DNA of 64,000 nt from JAKFDI01 sp036676235 (GTDB taxonomy: Bacteria > Pseudomonadota > Gammaproteobacteria > Burkholderiales > Burkholderiaceae_C). How positions within the stretch are numbered: position 1 is the first letter of the stretch; each line of letters opens with the position of its first letter. This document shows, in pieces, positions 28,263 through 36,159 of the stretch. The stretch is from the NCBI GenBank assembly GCA_036676235.1, contig JAKFDI010000008.1:48411-112410 (forward strand), read 5' to 3'. A program made the position numbers and the translations under genes. Below the pieces are notes generated by a model that searched no databases, was not told the DNA's origin, and saw only the letters and a program-made list of their open reading frames with translations.

Positions 28263-29752
28263 GCCGCGCGCTGCACGAACTGGGCGTGAGCGAAACGGTG
28301 GGCGCGCTCACCGCCGGCGAGTTGTCGAGCGTGGAACTCACGAAACATCTGCTCGCGCGCATTGACACGCACGCACATCTCGGCGCTTGGCTGCAGGTCG
28401 ACGCCGAAGGCGCGTTGCTGCAGGCGAAAGCCGCCGACGCCGTGCGCGCCAAGGGCGAGGCCCGCGCGCTCACCGGCGTGCCGATCGCGCACAAGGACAT
28501 CTTCGTCACCCGCGACCTGCCCACCACCGCCGGCTCGAAGATGCTGGCCGGCTACCGCAGCCCCTTCGACGCCACCGTCGTGCAGCGCCTGGCCGCCGCC
28601 GGCGCGGTGACGCTCGGCAAGCTCAACTGCGACGAGTTCGCCATGGGATCGGCCAACGAGAACTCGGCCTTTCAGCCGGTGGCGAACCCCTGGGACACGA
28701 GCCGCGTGCCGGGGGGCTCGTCGGGTGGCTCGGCCGCGGCGGTGGCCGCGCGCCTCGTGCCGGCCGCCACCGGCACCGACACCGGCGGCTCCATTCGCCA
28801 GCCGGCGAGTTTTTCCGGCATCACCGGCATCAAGCCGACCTACGGCGTGTGCTCGCGCTACGGGATGATCGCCTTCGCCTCCAGCCTCGACCAGGCCGGC
28901 CCGATGGCACGCAGTGCCGAAGACTGCGCGCTGCTGCTGTCGGCGATGAGCGGCTTCGACGAACGTGACTCGACCAGTGCCGAGAGGCCGCCGCAAGACT
29001 TCCATGCCGCGATGCTGCAGCCGCGCAAGGCCGCAACCGCCGCGCAGCCGCTGAAGGGCCTGCGCATCGGATTGCCGAAGGAATTCTTTCCCGCCGCCCT
29101 GGCCGCCGACGTGGACGGCGCGGTGCGCGAAGCGCTTGCCCAGCTCGAGAAGCTCGGCGCCAAGCTCGTCGATGTGAGCCTGCCGCGCACCGAGCTGTCC
29201 ATCCCCGTCTACTACATCATCGCGCCGGCCGAGGCGAGCTCGAACCTCAGCCGCTTCGACGGCGTGCGCTACGGCCACCGCGCGACGCAGTACACCGACC
29301 TGCTCGACATGTACAAGAAGAGCCGCGCCGAAGGCTTCGGCGCCGAGGTCAAGCGCCGCATCATGATCGGCACCTACGTGCTCTCGCACGGCTACTACGA
29401 CGCCTACTACCTGCAGGCACAGAAGCTGCGCCGCATGATCGCGGACGACTTCCGCCAGTGCTTCACGCAGTGCGACGTGATCGCCGGCCCGGTGGCGCCC
29501 AGCGTGGCGTGGAAGCTCGGCGCGCAGGGCGACGACCCGGTGGCGAGCTACCTCGCCGACATCTTTACCCTGCCCGCCAGCCTCGCCGGCCTGCCCGGCA
29601 TGAGCGTGCCGGCCGGCTTCGGCGAGGCCGGCATGCCGGTGGGGCTGCAGCTCATCGGGAACTACTTCGACGAGACCACGCTGCTGCAGACCGCGCATGC
29701 GCTGCAGCAGGCGACCGACTGGCACCAGCGCGCACCGGGAGCCGCCGCATGA
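28259..29752 (+). CDS. gatA: Asp/Glu-tRNA amidotransferase subunit A
   Basis: A 497-residue amidase-signature enzyme that frees ammonia from glutamine for GatB. The Ser-cisSer-Lys triad is visible as HKD (Lys near 79), GGSSGGSAAAV and TGGSIRQPAS. It works with GatB and GatC to turn misacylated Glu-tRNA(Gln) and Asp-tRNA(Asn) into the correct aminoacyl-tRNAs. It overlaps gatC and gatB by four bases each. Confidence 0.97.
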   Translation: MSRALHELGVSETVGALTAGELSSVELTKHLLARIDTHAHLGAWLQVDAEGALLQAKAADAVRAKGEARALTGVPIAHKDIFVTRDLPTTAGSKMLAGYRSPFDATVVQRLAAAGAVTLGKLNCDEFAMGSANENSAFQPVANPWDTSRVPGGSSGGSAAAVAARLVPAATGTDTGGSIRQPASFSGITGIKPTYGVCSRYGMIAFASSLDQAGPMARSAEDCALLLSAMSGFDERDSTSAERPPQDFHAAMLQPRKAATAAQPLKGLRIGLPKEFFPAALAADVDGAVREALAQLEKLGAKLVDVSLPRTELSIPVYYIIAPAEASSNLSRFDGVRYGHRATQYTDLLDMYKKSRAEGFGAEVKRRIMIGTYVLSHGYYDAYYLQAQKLRRMIADDFRQCFTQCDVIAGPVAPSVAWKLGAQGDDPVASYLADIFTLPASLAGLPGMSVPAGFGEAGMPVGLQLIGNYFDETTLLQTAHALQQATDWHQRAPGAAA

Positions 29753-31221
29753 GCGCGTCCAGCCTCCTCATCCGCGGCTACGAGGTCGTGATCGGCCTCG
29801 AAACCCACGCCCAGCTCTCCACGCAATCGAAGATCTTCAGCGGCTCGTCCACCGCCTTCGGCGCGGCGCCGAACACGCAGGCCTCGGTGGTCGATCTGGC
29901 GCTGCCCGGCGCGCTGCCGGTGATGAACCGCGGCGCGGTCGAGCGCGCGATCCGCTTCGGCCTGGCGGTGGGCGCCAAGGTGGCCAACCACTCGATCTTC
30001 GCGCGCAAGAACTACTTCTACCCCGACCTGCCCAAGGGCTACCAGATCAGCCAGTACGAGACGCCGGTGGTGCAGGGCGGCGCGCTGGAGTTCTTCGTGG
30101 GCGAGACAAAGCACCGCGTGAATCTCACGCGCGCGCACCTCGAAGAAGACGCCGGCAAGTCGCTGCACGAAGACTATGCCGGCCAGACCGGCATCGACCT
30201 CAACCGCGCCGGCACGCCGCTGCTCGAGATCGTGACCGAGCCCGATATGCGCTCCAGCATCGAGGCAGTCGAATACGCCAAGGCCCTGCATGCGCTCGTC
30301 GTGTGGCTGGGCATCTGCGACGGCAACATGCAGGAAGGCAGCTTCCGCTGCGACGCCAACGTGTCGGTGCGCAAGCCCGGCACGCCGCTGGGCACGCGGC
30401 GCGAGATCAAGAACCTCAACAGCTTTCGCTTCCTGCAGCAGGCGATCGACTACGAGATCCAGTGGCAGATCGACCTCATCGAAGACGGCGGCGCGGTGCA
30501 GCAGGCGACCGTGCTGTTCAACCCCGACAGCGGCGAGACCCGGGCCATGCGCACCAAGGAAGACGCGCACGACTACCGCTACTTCCCAGACCCTGACCTG
30601 CCGCCGCTGATGATCGCGCCCGAGTGGATCGAGCGTGTGCGGGCCGAGATGCCCGAGTTGCCGCAGGCCATGGCCGCGCGCTTCGTGCGTGACTACGCGC
30701 TGGCGGCCTACGACGCATCAATGGTGACGCAAAGCCTTGCCATGGCGGCGTTCTTCGAGGAGGCGTCCAAGGCTTGCGGGCAGCCCAAGTTGGTGGCGAA
30801 CTGGCTGATGGGCGAGGTGTCGCGCCGGCTCAATGCCGAGCAACGCGACATCGCCGCGAGCCCCGTGAACGCACCCACGCTGGCCGCGCTGATCATGCGT
30901 GTGGCCGACGGCACGATCTCGAATGCCGCCGCGCGTCAGGTGTTCGATCTGCTGTGGGGTCTGGCGCCGATCGTCGGCAGCAAGGGGCTGGACACCGTCG
31001 ACGAGATCATCGCGACGAAGGGCCTCAAGCAGATGAACGACAGCGGCGAGCTCGAGCGCATCGTCGACGAGGTGCTCGCGGCCAATGCGAAGTCGGTGGA
31101 CGAATACCGCGCCGGCAAGGACAAGGCCTTCAACGCACTCGTTGGCCAGGCCATGAAGGCCAGCCGCGGCAAGGCCAACCCGGGGCAGGTCAGCGCGCTG
31201 CTGAAGAAGAAGCTCGGCTGA
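29749..31221 (+). CDS. gatB: Asp/Glu-tRNA amidotransferase subunit B
   Basis: A 490-residue kinase/amidotransferase subunit. It begins with YEVVIGLETHAQL and has NYFYPDLPKGYQISQYE, GIDLNRAGTPLLEIVTEPD and DYRYFPDPDLPPL, all hallmarks of the GatB cradle domain. The helical and YqeY tail (about 330-490) binds tRNA. The ATG at 29749 is the start; the frame is open upstream but overlaps gatA. A dispersed repeat follows the stop. Confidence 0.97.
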   Translation: MSASSLLIRGYEVVIGLETHAQLSTQSKIFSGSSTAFGAAPNTQASVVDLALPGALPVMNRGAVERAIRFGLAVGAKVANHSIFARKNYFYPDLPKGYQISQYETPVVQGGALEFFVGETKHRVNLTRAHLEEDAGKSLHEDYAGQTGIDLNRAGTPLLEIVTEPDMRSSIEAVEYAKALHALVVWLGICDGNMQEGSFRCDANVSVRKPGTPLGTRREIKNLNSFRFLQQAIDYEIQWQIDLIEDGGAVQQATVLFNPDSGETRAMRTKEDAHDYRYFPDPDLPPLMIAPEWIERVRAEMPELPQAMAARFVRDYALAAYDASMVTQSLAMAAFFEEASKACGQPKLVANWLMGEVSRRLNAEQRDIAASPVNAPTLAALIMRVADGTISNAAARQVFDLLWGLAPIVGSKGLDTVDEIIATKGLKQMNDSGELERIVDEVLAANAKSVDEYRAGKDKAFNALVGQAMKASRGKANPGQVSALLKKKLG

Positions 31222-31325
31222 AGTAAGTCGCCCACCCCCTACGCGCTTCGCGCGTCCCCTCAAGGGGGCACCACTGGCGGGCCGGCAGAGCCGGACCCGC
31301 GGTGGCCGCTTGATGGTGGGAGAGT
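31222..31325 (+). repeat. dispersed GC-rich repeat behind gatB (family A)
   Basis: It shares block order with the copy after mreD: cccaccccc, a TCCCCTCAAGGGGGC hairpin, GCCGGCAGAGCCGGACC and GCTTGATGG. It also carries CGCGCTTCGCGCG. It fills the gap between the convergent gatB and DUF4124 genes and may act as a two-way transcription stop. Confidence 0.6.
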
Positions 31326-31346
31326 CTCGCGCCTTTCGGCTATTGA

Positions 31347-32072
31347 TCAGTTGGCGGTCGCCGATGCCGGTGCAGCAACCTCGGTCGGCTCGGGCATCGG
31401 CCCGAGCGAGCCCGGCGCCGCGCCCGCCCACAACTGCCGCAACCGCGCCAGTTCCACGTCGTAACGCGCGTTGATGCGCTGCACCTCGGCCTGCTGGTTG
31501 GCGATGAGGTTGCGCTGCGCCTGGCTGGCCGCTTCGTTGGCGTCGAGCTGCTGGCGCAGCTTGAGCGGCATCTGCCGACCGACGTAGAACTCGGACTCGC
31601 TCTTGAGCGGCTTTCGCTCCTCGGCCAGCGTGACGAGGCGCCGCTCGGAAATCTGCACCGACTTGCGCACGTCGTCGAGCGCCTCGATGCGGGCCTTGCG
31701 GTGCGCCGGCTCGTTCGGGTAGCGCATCAGCAGGTTGCGGTCGCGCCGGCGCGCGTCCTGGCGCGCGGCGCGCTCGGAGGCCAGCTCGCGCTCGCGCGCC
31801 TCCTGGGCGATGCGCTCCTCGGCGGTCAGCGTGGGCGGGATGATTTCGCGCAGCGAGCCGTCGGCATTGAGGATGCGCTGCTCGCGGTCGGTGCAGGCGG
31901 CGATCAGCCGGTCGGACGTGAGCCGGCGGCCATGCGCATCGGTGCAGGTGAAGATGCCGCGGTTGGGCGCCGGCTGCGCGAGCGCCGTGCCGGCGATCAT
32001 CAGCAGCGCGCCCACGAACGGCAGGCCCTGCCGCTTGACGCGCACCGCCACCGGGGCGCCGTCAAACGCCAT
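31347..32072 (-). CDS. exported DUF4124-type protein with coiled coil
   Basis: A 241-residue secreted protein. After a signal peptide (about 1-33, ending TALAQPAP) comes a DUF4124-like segment with IFTCTDAHGRRLTSDRLI and CTDREQRILNADGS, where the two Cys may pair. A long charged helix follows (about 75-215) rich in Glu, Arg and Ala, probably coiled coil. The function is unknown. The start at 32072 overlaps the pyrE stop by 11 bp, so the gene is probably translated from the pyrE transcript. A longer frame to 32123 would overlap pyrE further. Confidence 0.7.
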   Translation of the reverse strand: MAFDGAPVAVRVKRQGLPFVGALLMIAGTALAQPAPNRGIFTCTDAHGRRLTSDRLIAACTDREQRILNADGSLREIIPPTLTAEERIAQEARERELASERAARQDARRRDRNLLMRYPNEPAHRKARIEALDDVRKSVQISERRLVTLAEERKPLKSESEFYVGRQMPLKLRQQLDANEAASQAQRNLIANQQAEVQRINARYDVELARLRQLWAGAAPGSLGPMPEPTEVAAPASATAN

Positions 32073-32739
32073 AGCGTTCACGGTAGGCCGCCACGGGCGC
32101 GAGGTTCGCGGCCAGCGCCGCATCGTCGGTGGACTGCAGGTAGTGCATCAGGTCGGCCAGCGTGGCGATGGCGAGCACGGGCATGGCGTAGCTGGACTGG
32201 AATTCTTCGACGGCCGAATGTTCCGAGAGAGCCCCATCCTGACCGCCGCGTTCCATGCGGTCGAGTGCAATCAGCACGGAAACCGGCTCGGCGTGGGCCG
32301 CACGGATCATCTCGACCGACTCGCGCTTGGAGGCGCCGTCGGTGATCACGTCGTCGATGATGACCACGCGCCCCGACAGCTTCGCGCCGACCATGGTGCC
32401 GCCTTCGCCGTGGTCTTTCGCTTCCTTGCGGTTGTAGGCGTAGGGCACGTTGCGCCCGAGCCGCGCCAGTTCGACGGCCGTAGCCGCCGCCAGCGTGATG
32501 CCCTTGTAGGCCGGGCCGAACAGCATGTCGAATTCGAGGCCCGAGGCGACGAGACGCCGCGCATAGAATTCCCCGAGACGGCCGAGCTTCGCGCCGTCAT
32601 CGAACAAGCCGGCGTTGAAGAAATACGGTGACAACCGCCCGGCCTTGGTCCTGAACTCCCCGAAACGCAGCACGCCGGCCTCGACCGAAAACCTGACGAA
32701 ATCCTGCGCCAGGCTGTCCGCTGCATCGGTCTTTGTCAT
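32062..32739 (-). CDS. pyrE: orotate phosphoribosyltransferase
   Basis: A 225-residue type I phosphoribosyltransferase of pyrimidine synthesis, making OMP from orotate and PRPP. Motifs are FNAGLFDDGAKL, LFGPAYKGITLA, YNRKEAKDHGEGG (flexible loop) and the PRPP loop VVIIDDVITDGAS. The start at 32739 (MTKTDAADSL) faces the xth start codon across only 12 bp. DUF4124 overlaps its 3' end. Confidence 0.96.
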   Translation of the reverse strand: MTKTDAADSLAQDFVRFSVEAGVLRFGEFRTKAGRLSPYFFNAGLFDDGAKLGRLGEFYARRLVASGLEFDMLFGPAYKGITLAAATAVELARLGRNVPYAYNRKEAKDHGEGGTMVGAKLSGRVVIIDDVITDGASKRESVEMIRAAHAEPVSVLIALDRMERGGQDGALSEHSAVEEFQSSYAMPVLAIATLADLMHYLQSTDDAALAANLAPVAAYRERYGV

Positions 32740-32751
32740 CCGAGGAGTCCC

Positions 32752-33546
32752 GTGTTCCGACTGGTCACTTTGAATCTGAACGGCATCCGTTCCGCCTGCA
32801 CCAAGGGCTTCCAGGCGTGGGCCGAAGGCGTGGCGGCCGATTGTATGGGGGTGCAGGAGATCAAGGCCCAGGCCGGCGACGTCGAAGGCAAGTTCGACGT
32901 GGTGGCCGGCATGCAGGGCCATTTCCACTTCGCCGAACGCAAGGGCTACTCGGGCGTGGGCCTGTATTCGCGCCATACGCCCACGCTGTGCAAGAGCGGC
33001 ATTGGCGAGCCCGAGTTCGACGCCGAAGGACGCTACATCGAGCTGCGCTTCGACAACCCGACGCACCGCTTTCCGAAGCTGAGCATCATCAGCTGCTACT
33101 TCCCGAGCGGCTCCAGCGGTGAGGAGCGCCAGCTCGCGAAGTTCCGCTTTCTCGCGCTGATGGCGCCCTACCTCATCAAGCTGAAAGAGGAACGCGAGTT
33201 CATCCTGGTGGGCGACGTGAACATCGCGCACAAGGAGATCGACCTCAAGAACTGGAAGGGCAACCGCAAGAACAGCGGCTTCCTGCCCGAAGAGCGCGCC
33301 TGGATGACGCACTGCCTCGACGAGATCGGCCTCGTCGACGTGTTCCGCTCGCTCAACCCGCACCCCGAGCAGTACACGTGGTGGAGCAACCGCGGCCAGG
33401 CGCGCGCGAAGAACGTGGGCTGGCGGCTCGACTACCACCTGGCGACGCCCGGCGTGGCGGCGACGGCGGTGCGTGAGCACATCTATCTGGAGCAGCGTTT
33501 CTCCGACCACGCCCCGGTCGTCATCGACTACGACTTCACCCTTTGA
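32752..33546 (+). CDS. xth: exodeoxyribonuclease III
   Basis: A 264-residue AP endonuclease/3'-exonuclease of the XthA family. Catalytic motifs are LNLNGIRSA, GVQEIKAQ (metal Glu), GDVNIAH, WWSNRGQAR, WRLDYHL and the C-terminal SDHAPVVID (Asp-His pair). It repairs abasic sites and 3'-blocked ends. GTG at 32752 with GAGGAG seven bases upstream is the start. It overlaps the permease gene by TGATG, and its start lies 12 bp from that of pyrE. Confidence 0.95.
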   Translation: MFRLVTLNLNGIRSACTKGFQAWAEGVAADCMGVQEIKAQAGDVEGKFDVVAGMQGHFHFAERKGYSGVGLYSRHTPTLCKSGIGEPEFDAEGRYIELRFDNPTHRFPKLSIISCYFPSGSSGEERQLAKFRFLALMAPYLIKLKEEREFILVGDVNIAHKEIDLKNWKGNRKNSGFLPEERAWMTHCLDEIGLVDVFRSLNPHPEQYTWWSNRGQARAKNVGWRLDYHLATPGVAATAVREHIYLEQRFSDHAPVVIDYDFTL

Positions 33547-35126
33547 TGCCGTCCGCCGCAGCGCCCCGCCTCTCGCTGGCCGCGCTGCATCGCCTCGCGG
33601 TCGTCGCGGTGCTCGGCTTCGCCTCGGGCCTGCCGCTGGCCCTCACCGGCCAAGCGATGCAGGCCTGGCTCTCGGTCGAGGGCATGGATGTCGCGACCAT
33701 CGGCTTCCTGAGCCTCGTCGGCCTGCCCTACACCTTCAAGTTCCTGTGGGCGCCGCTGATGGACCGCTTCGACCTGCCGCTGCTCGGCCGGCGGCGCGGC
33801 TGGCTGGTGCTCACGCAGCTCGCGCTCGCCGCCGCGCTCTGGTGGCTGGCGGACACCTCGCCCACCGGCGCCACGCGCAGCTTCGCGCTGCTGGCGGTGC
33901 TGGTGGCCTTCGTCTCGGCCTCGCAGGACGTGGTGATCGACGCCTACCGCACCGACCTGCTGCCCGCGCGCGAGCGCGGCCTCGGCTCGTCGGTCAGCGT
34001 GCTCGGCTATCGCCTGGCGATGATCGTCTCGGGCGGCCTGGCGCTGATCTGGGTCGATCCGGCCAGCGGCGGCGCCTGGAGCTGGCCGCAGGTCTATCAC
34101 GTGATGGCGTGGCTGATGGTGGGCGCGGCCGTGGTGTCGACCGTCGCCTTGCCGCCGCTGCGCGCAGCCGCCAAACCGTCGAGCGTTGCGCACCGCGACC
34201 TGCTTGGCTTTGCCGCGGTCGTCGCAGCGGTCGGTGTGGGCTATCTCATCAGCGACCGCTTCGCGCCGCCGATCGCGCAGGCGCTGCTCTCGCCGTTCTT
34301 CGACGGCAGCCGCATCGCGCCAGCATTGCAGGGCAAGTGGGCCGATCTGCTCGCGCTGATGCTGGGCATCGCCTTCACCCTGCCGCTGGCCGCGTGGGCC
34401 GCGCGCGCGGCAAAGTTCGAGACCCTGCTCGGCGGCCTGCGCAGCTACTTCACGCAGACCGGCGCGGCGGCCTTCCTCGGTCTCATCGTGCTCTACAAGC
34501 TCGGCGACGCCTTCGCCGGCTCGCTGATGACGCCCTTCCTGCTCACGGCCATGGACTTCAGCACCGCCGAAGTGGGCGTGGTGAACAAGATCATCGGCCT
34601 GTGGCTCACCATCGGCGGCGCACTGCTCGGCGGTGTGCTGATGTTGAAGCTGGGCCTGTGGCGTGCGCTGCTTGCCTTCGGCGTGCTGCAGATGGCCAGC
34701 AACCTCGGCTTCTGGTGGCTGGCCGTGCAGGGCCGCGGCTGGATGCCGGGCCTCGTGCTGCCGGCCTTCGACTGGGGCTTTGTCTCGCTGGCGCAGGCCA
34801 CGCCCGTGGACGGCGGGCTGCTGCTGGTCATCGCCGCCGAGAACCTGTCGGGCGGCATGGGCACGGCCGCCTTCGTCGCTTTCCTGATGAGCCTGTGCAA
34901 CCAGCGCTTCACCGCCACGCAGTTCGCGCTGCTGTCGGCGTTTGCCTCGGTGGGCCGGGTGTGGGTGGGGCCGCTGGCGGGCGTGCTGGCCGAATCGATC
35001 GGCTGGCCGAGCTTCTTCATCGTCTCCACCGTCGCGGCTCTGCCGGCTCTATGGATGCTGTGGTGGCTGCGCGCGCCGATTCGCGCGCTCGAAGTGGACC
35101 CGAATGCGCCGCTCGCGGACGACTGA
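33546..35126 (+). CDS. AmpG-like MFS muropeptide permease
   Basis: A 526-residue transporter with about 12-14 helices. AmpG signatures include LGFASGLPLALTGQAMQAWL, GLPYTFKFLWAPLMDR and SQDVVIDAYRTDLL near helix 4. AmpG imports anhydromuropeptides for wall recycling, which in some species also sets beta-lactamase induction. The ATG at 33546 overlaps the xth stop. Related acetyl-CoA/MFS transporters are the alternative, but the helix-1 and helix-4 motifs favour AmpG. Confidence 0.88.
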   Translation: MPSAAAPRLSLAALHRLAVVAVLGFASGLPLALTGQAMQAWLSVEGMDVATIGFLSLVGLPYTFKFLWAPLMDRFDLPLLGRRRGWLVLTQLALAAALWWLADTSPTGATRSFALLAVLVAFVSASQDVVIDAYRTDLLPARERGLGSSVSVLGYRLAMIVSGGLALIWVDPASGGAWSWPQVYHVMAWLMVGAAVVSTVALPPLRAAAKPSSVAHRDLLGFAAVVAAVGVGYLISDRFAPPIAQALLSPFFDGSRIAPALQGKWADLLALMLGIAFTLPLAAWAARAAKFETLLGGLRSYFTQTGAAAFLGLIVLYKLGDAFAGSLMTPFLLTAMDFSTAEVGVVNKIIGLWLTIGGALLGGVLMLKLGLWRALLAFGVLQMASNLGFWWLAVQGRGWMPGLVLPAFDWGFVSLAQATPVDGGLLLVIAAENLSGGMGTAAFVAFLMSLCNQRFTATQFALLSAFASVGRVWVGPLAGVLAESIGWPSFFIVSTVAALPALWMLWWLRAPIRALEVDPNAPLADD

Positions 35127-35166
35127 CCGCGGGAACAACTCTTGCCCTGAACGACTCCGAGACCCC

Positions 35167-36093
35167 ATGAGCCAGCCCTTCGATCCTCGCGCCGATTTCC
35201 AGCCCGACCCGGCGCTCGGGCTGCATGCGTATGGCTGCAGTTGTCGCTTGCACGGGCGCCGCCTCTTCACCGGCGCGCTGCTCGCCGGCGGCGCGGCGAT
35301 TGCGCTGCCGGGGCAGGCGCAGGTGCAGATGGACAGCCGCTCCCAGCTCGGCGGTCTGGTACCGGCCGAGGAGATCGAGCAGGCCGCCGCGCAGCAGTAC
35401 AACCAGATGCTGGCGCAGGCGAAGCAGCAGAAGGCGCTGGCCCCGGCCAACCACCCGCAGGTGGTGCGGCTGCGCGCCATTGCCGACCGCATCATCCCGT
35501 TCAGCACCGTGCCCAACCTCAAGTCGACGCCGCGCGCGGCGAACTGGAAGTGGGAGATCAACCTCATCGGCGGCCAGCAGGTCAACGCCTTCTGCATGCC
35601 CGGCGGCAAGATCGCCTTCTATTACGGGCTGCTCGACCAGCTCAAGGCCACCGACGACGAAGTGGCGATGGTGATGGGCCACGAGATCGCCCACGCACTG
35701 CGCGAACACGCCCGCGAGCGCGTCGGCAAGAGCGCGGCGACCAACGGGCTGATCGAACTCGGCGCCGCGCTGCTGGGCCTGGGCAGCGGCGGGCGCTATC
35801 TCGCCGGCCTCGGCGGGCAGTTGCTCTCCTTGCGCTTCGGCCGCGACGATGAACTCGAAGCCGACAAGGTCGGCCTCGAACTCGCCGCCCGCGCCGGCTA
35901 CGACCCCGCCGCCGGCATCACGCTGTGGCAGAAGATGGGCGAAGCCAGCCGCGGCGCCCCGCCGCAGTGGCTGTCCACCCACCCGGCCGGCGACACCCGC
36001 ATCCGCGACATCCGCAATACCTTGCCGGCGGTGCAGGGGCTGTATGCGAAGGCGCCCAAGCCGGCGCGCGAGTTCGGGCCGCCGAAGAGCTGA
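35167..36093 (+). CDS. M48 family zinc metalloprotease
   Basis: A 308-residue exported peptidase of the M48B/LoiP-BepA kind. An unusual 30-residue N-terminal stretch precedes RRLFTGALLAGGAAIALPG, which looks like a twin-arginine-type or ordinary signal. The zinc site is HEIAH (172-176) with the third ligand Glu231 in DELEADKVG, and NAFCMPGGKIAFY is the M48 substrate-strand motif. It should act in the periplasm on misfolded proteins. A strong terminator follows. It lies 40 bp after the permease gene. Confidence 0.92.
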   Translation: MSQPFDPRADFQPDPALGLHAYGCSCRLHGRRLFTGALLAGGAAIALPGQAQVQMDSRSQLGGLVPAEEIEQAAAQQYNQMLAQAKQQKALAPANHPQVVRLRAIADRIIPFSTVPNLKSTPRAANWKWEINLIGGQQVNAFCMPGGKIAFYYGLLDQLKATDDEVAMVMGHEIAHALREHARERVGKSAATNGLIELGAALLGLGSGGRYLAGLGGQLLSLRFGRDDELEADKVGLELAARAGYDPAAGITLWQKMGEASRGAPPQWLSTHPAGDTRIRDIRNTLPAVQGLYAKAPKPAREFGPPKS

Positions 36094-36118
36094 CCCGCCC
36101 GACGCCCACAAGCAACGA

Positions 36119-36143
36119 CGCCCCGCTCATGCGGGGCGTTTGT
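36119..36143. terminator. hairpin terminator between convergent genes
   Basis: CGCCCCGC-TCAT-GCGGGGCG followed by TTTG. It lies after the M48 peptidase gene and before the end of the convergent lipoprotein gene. The stem is strong and the T-run short. Confidence 0.75.
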
Positions 36144-36159
36144 CGTCAAGGCCGGGGCT

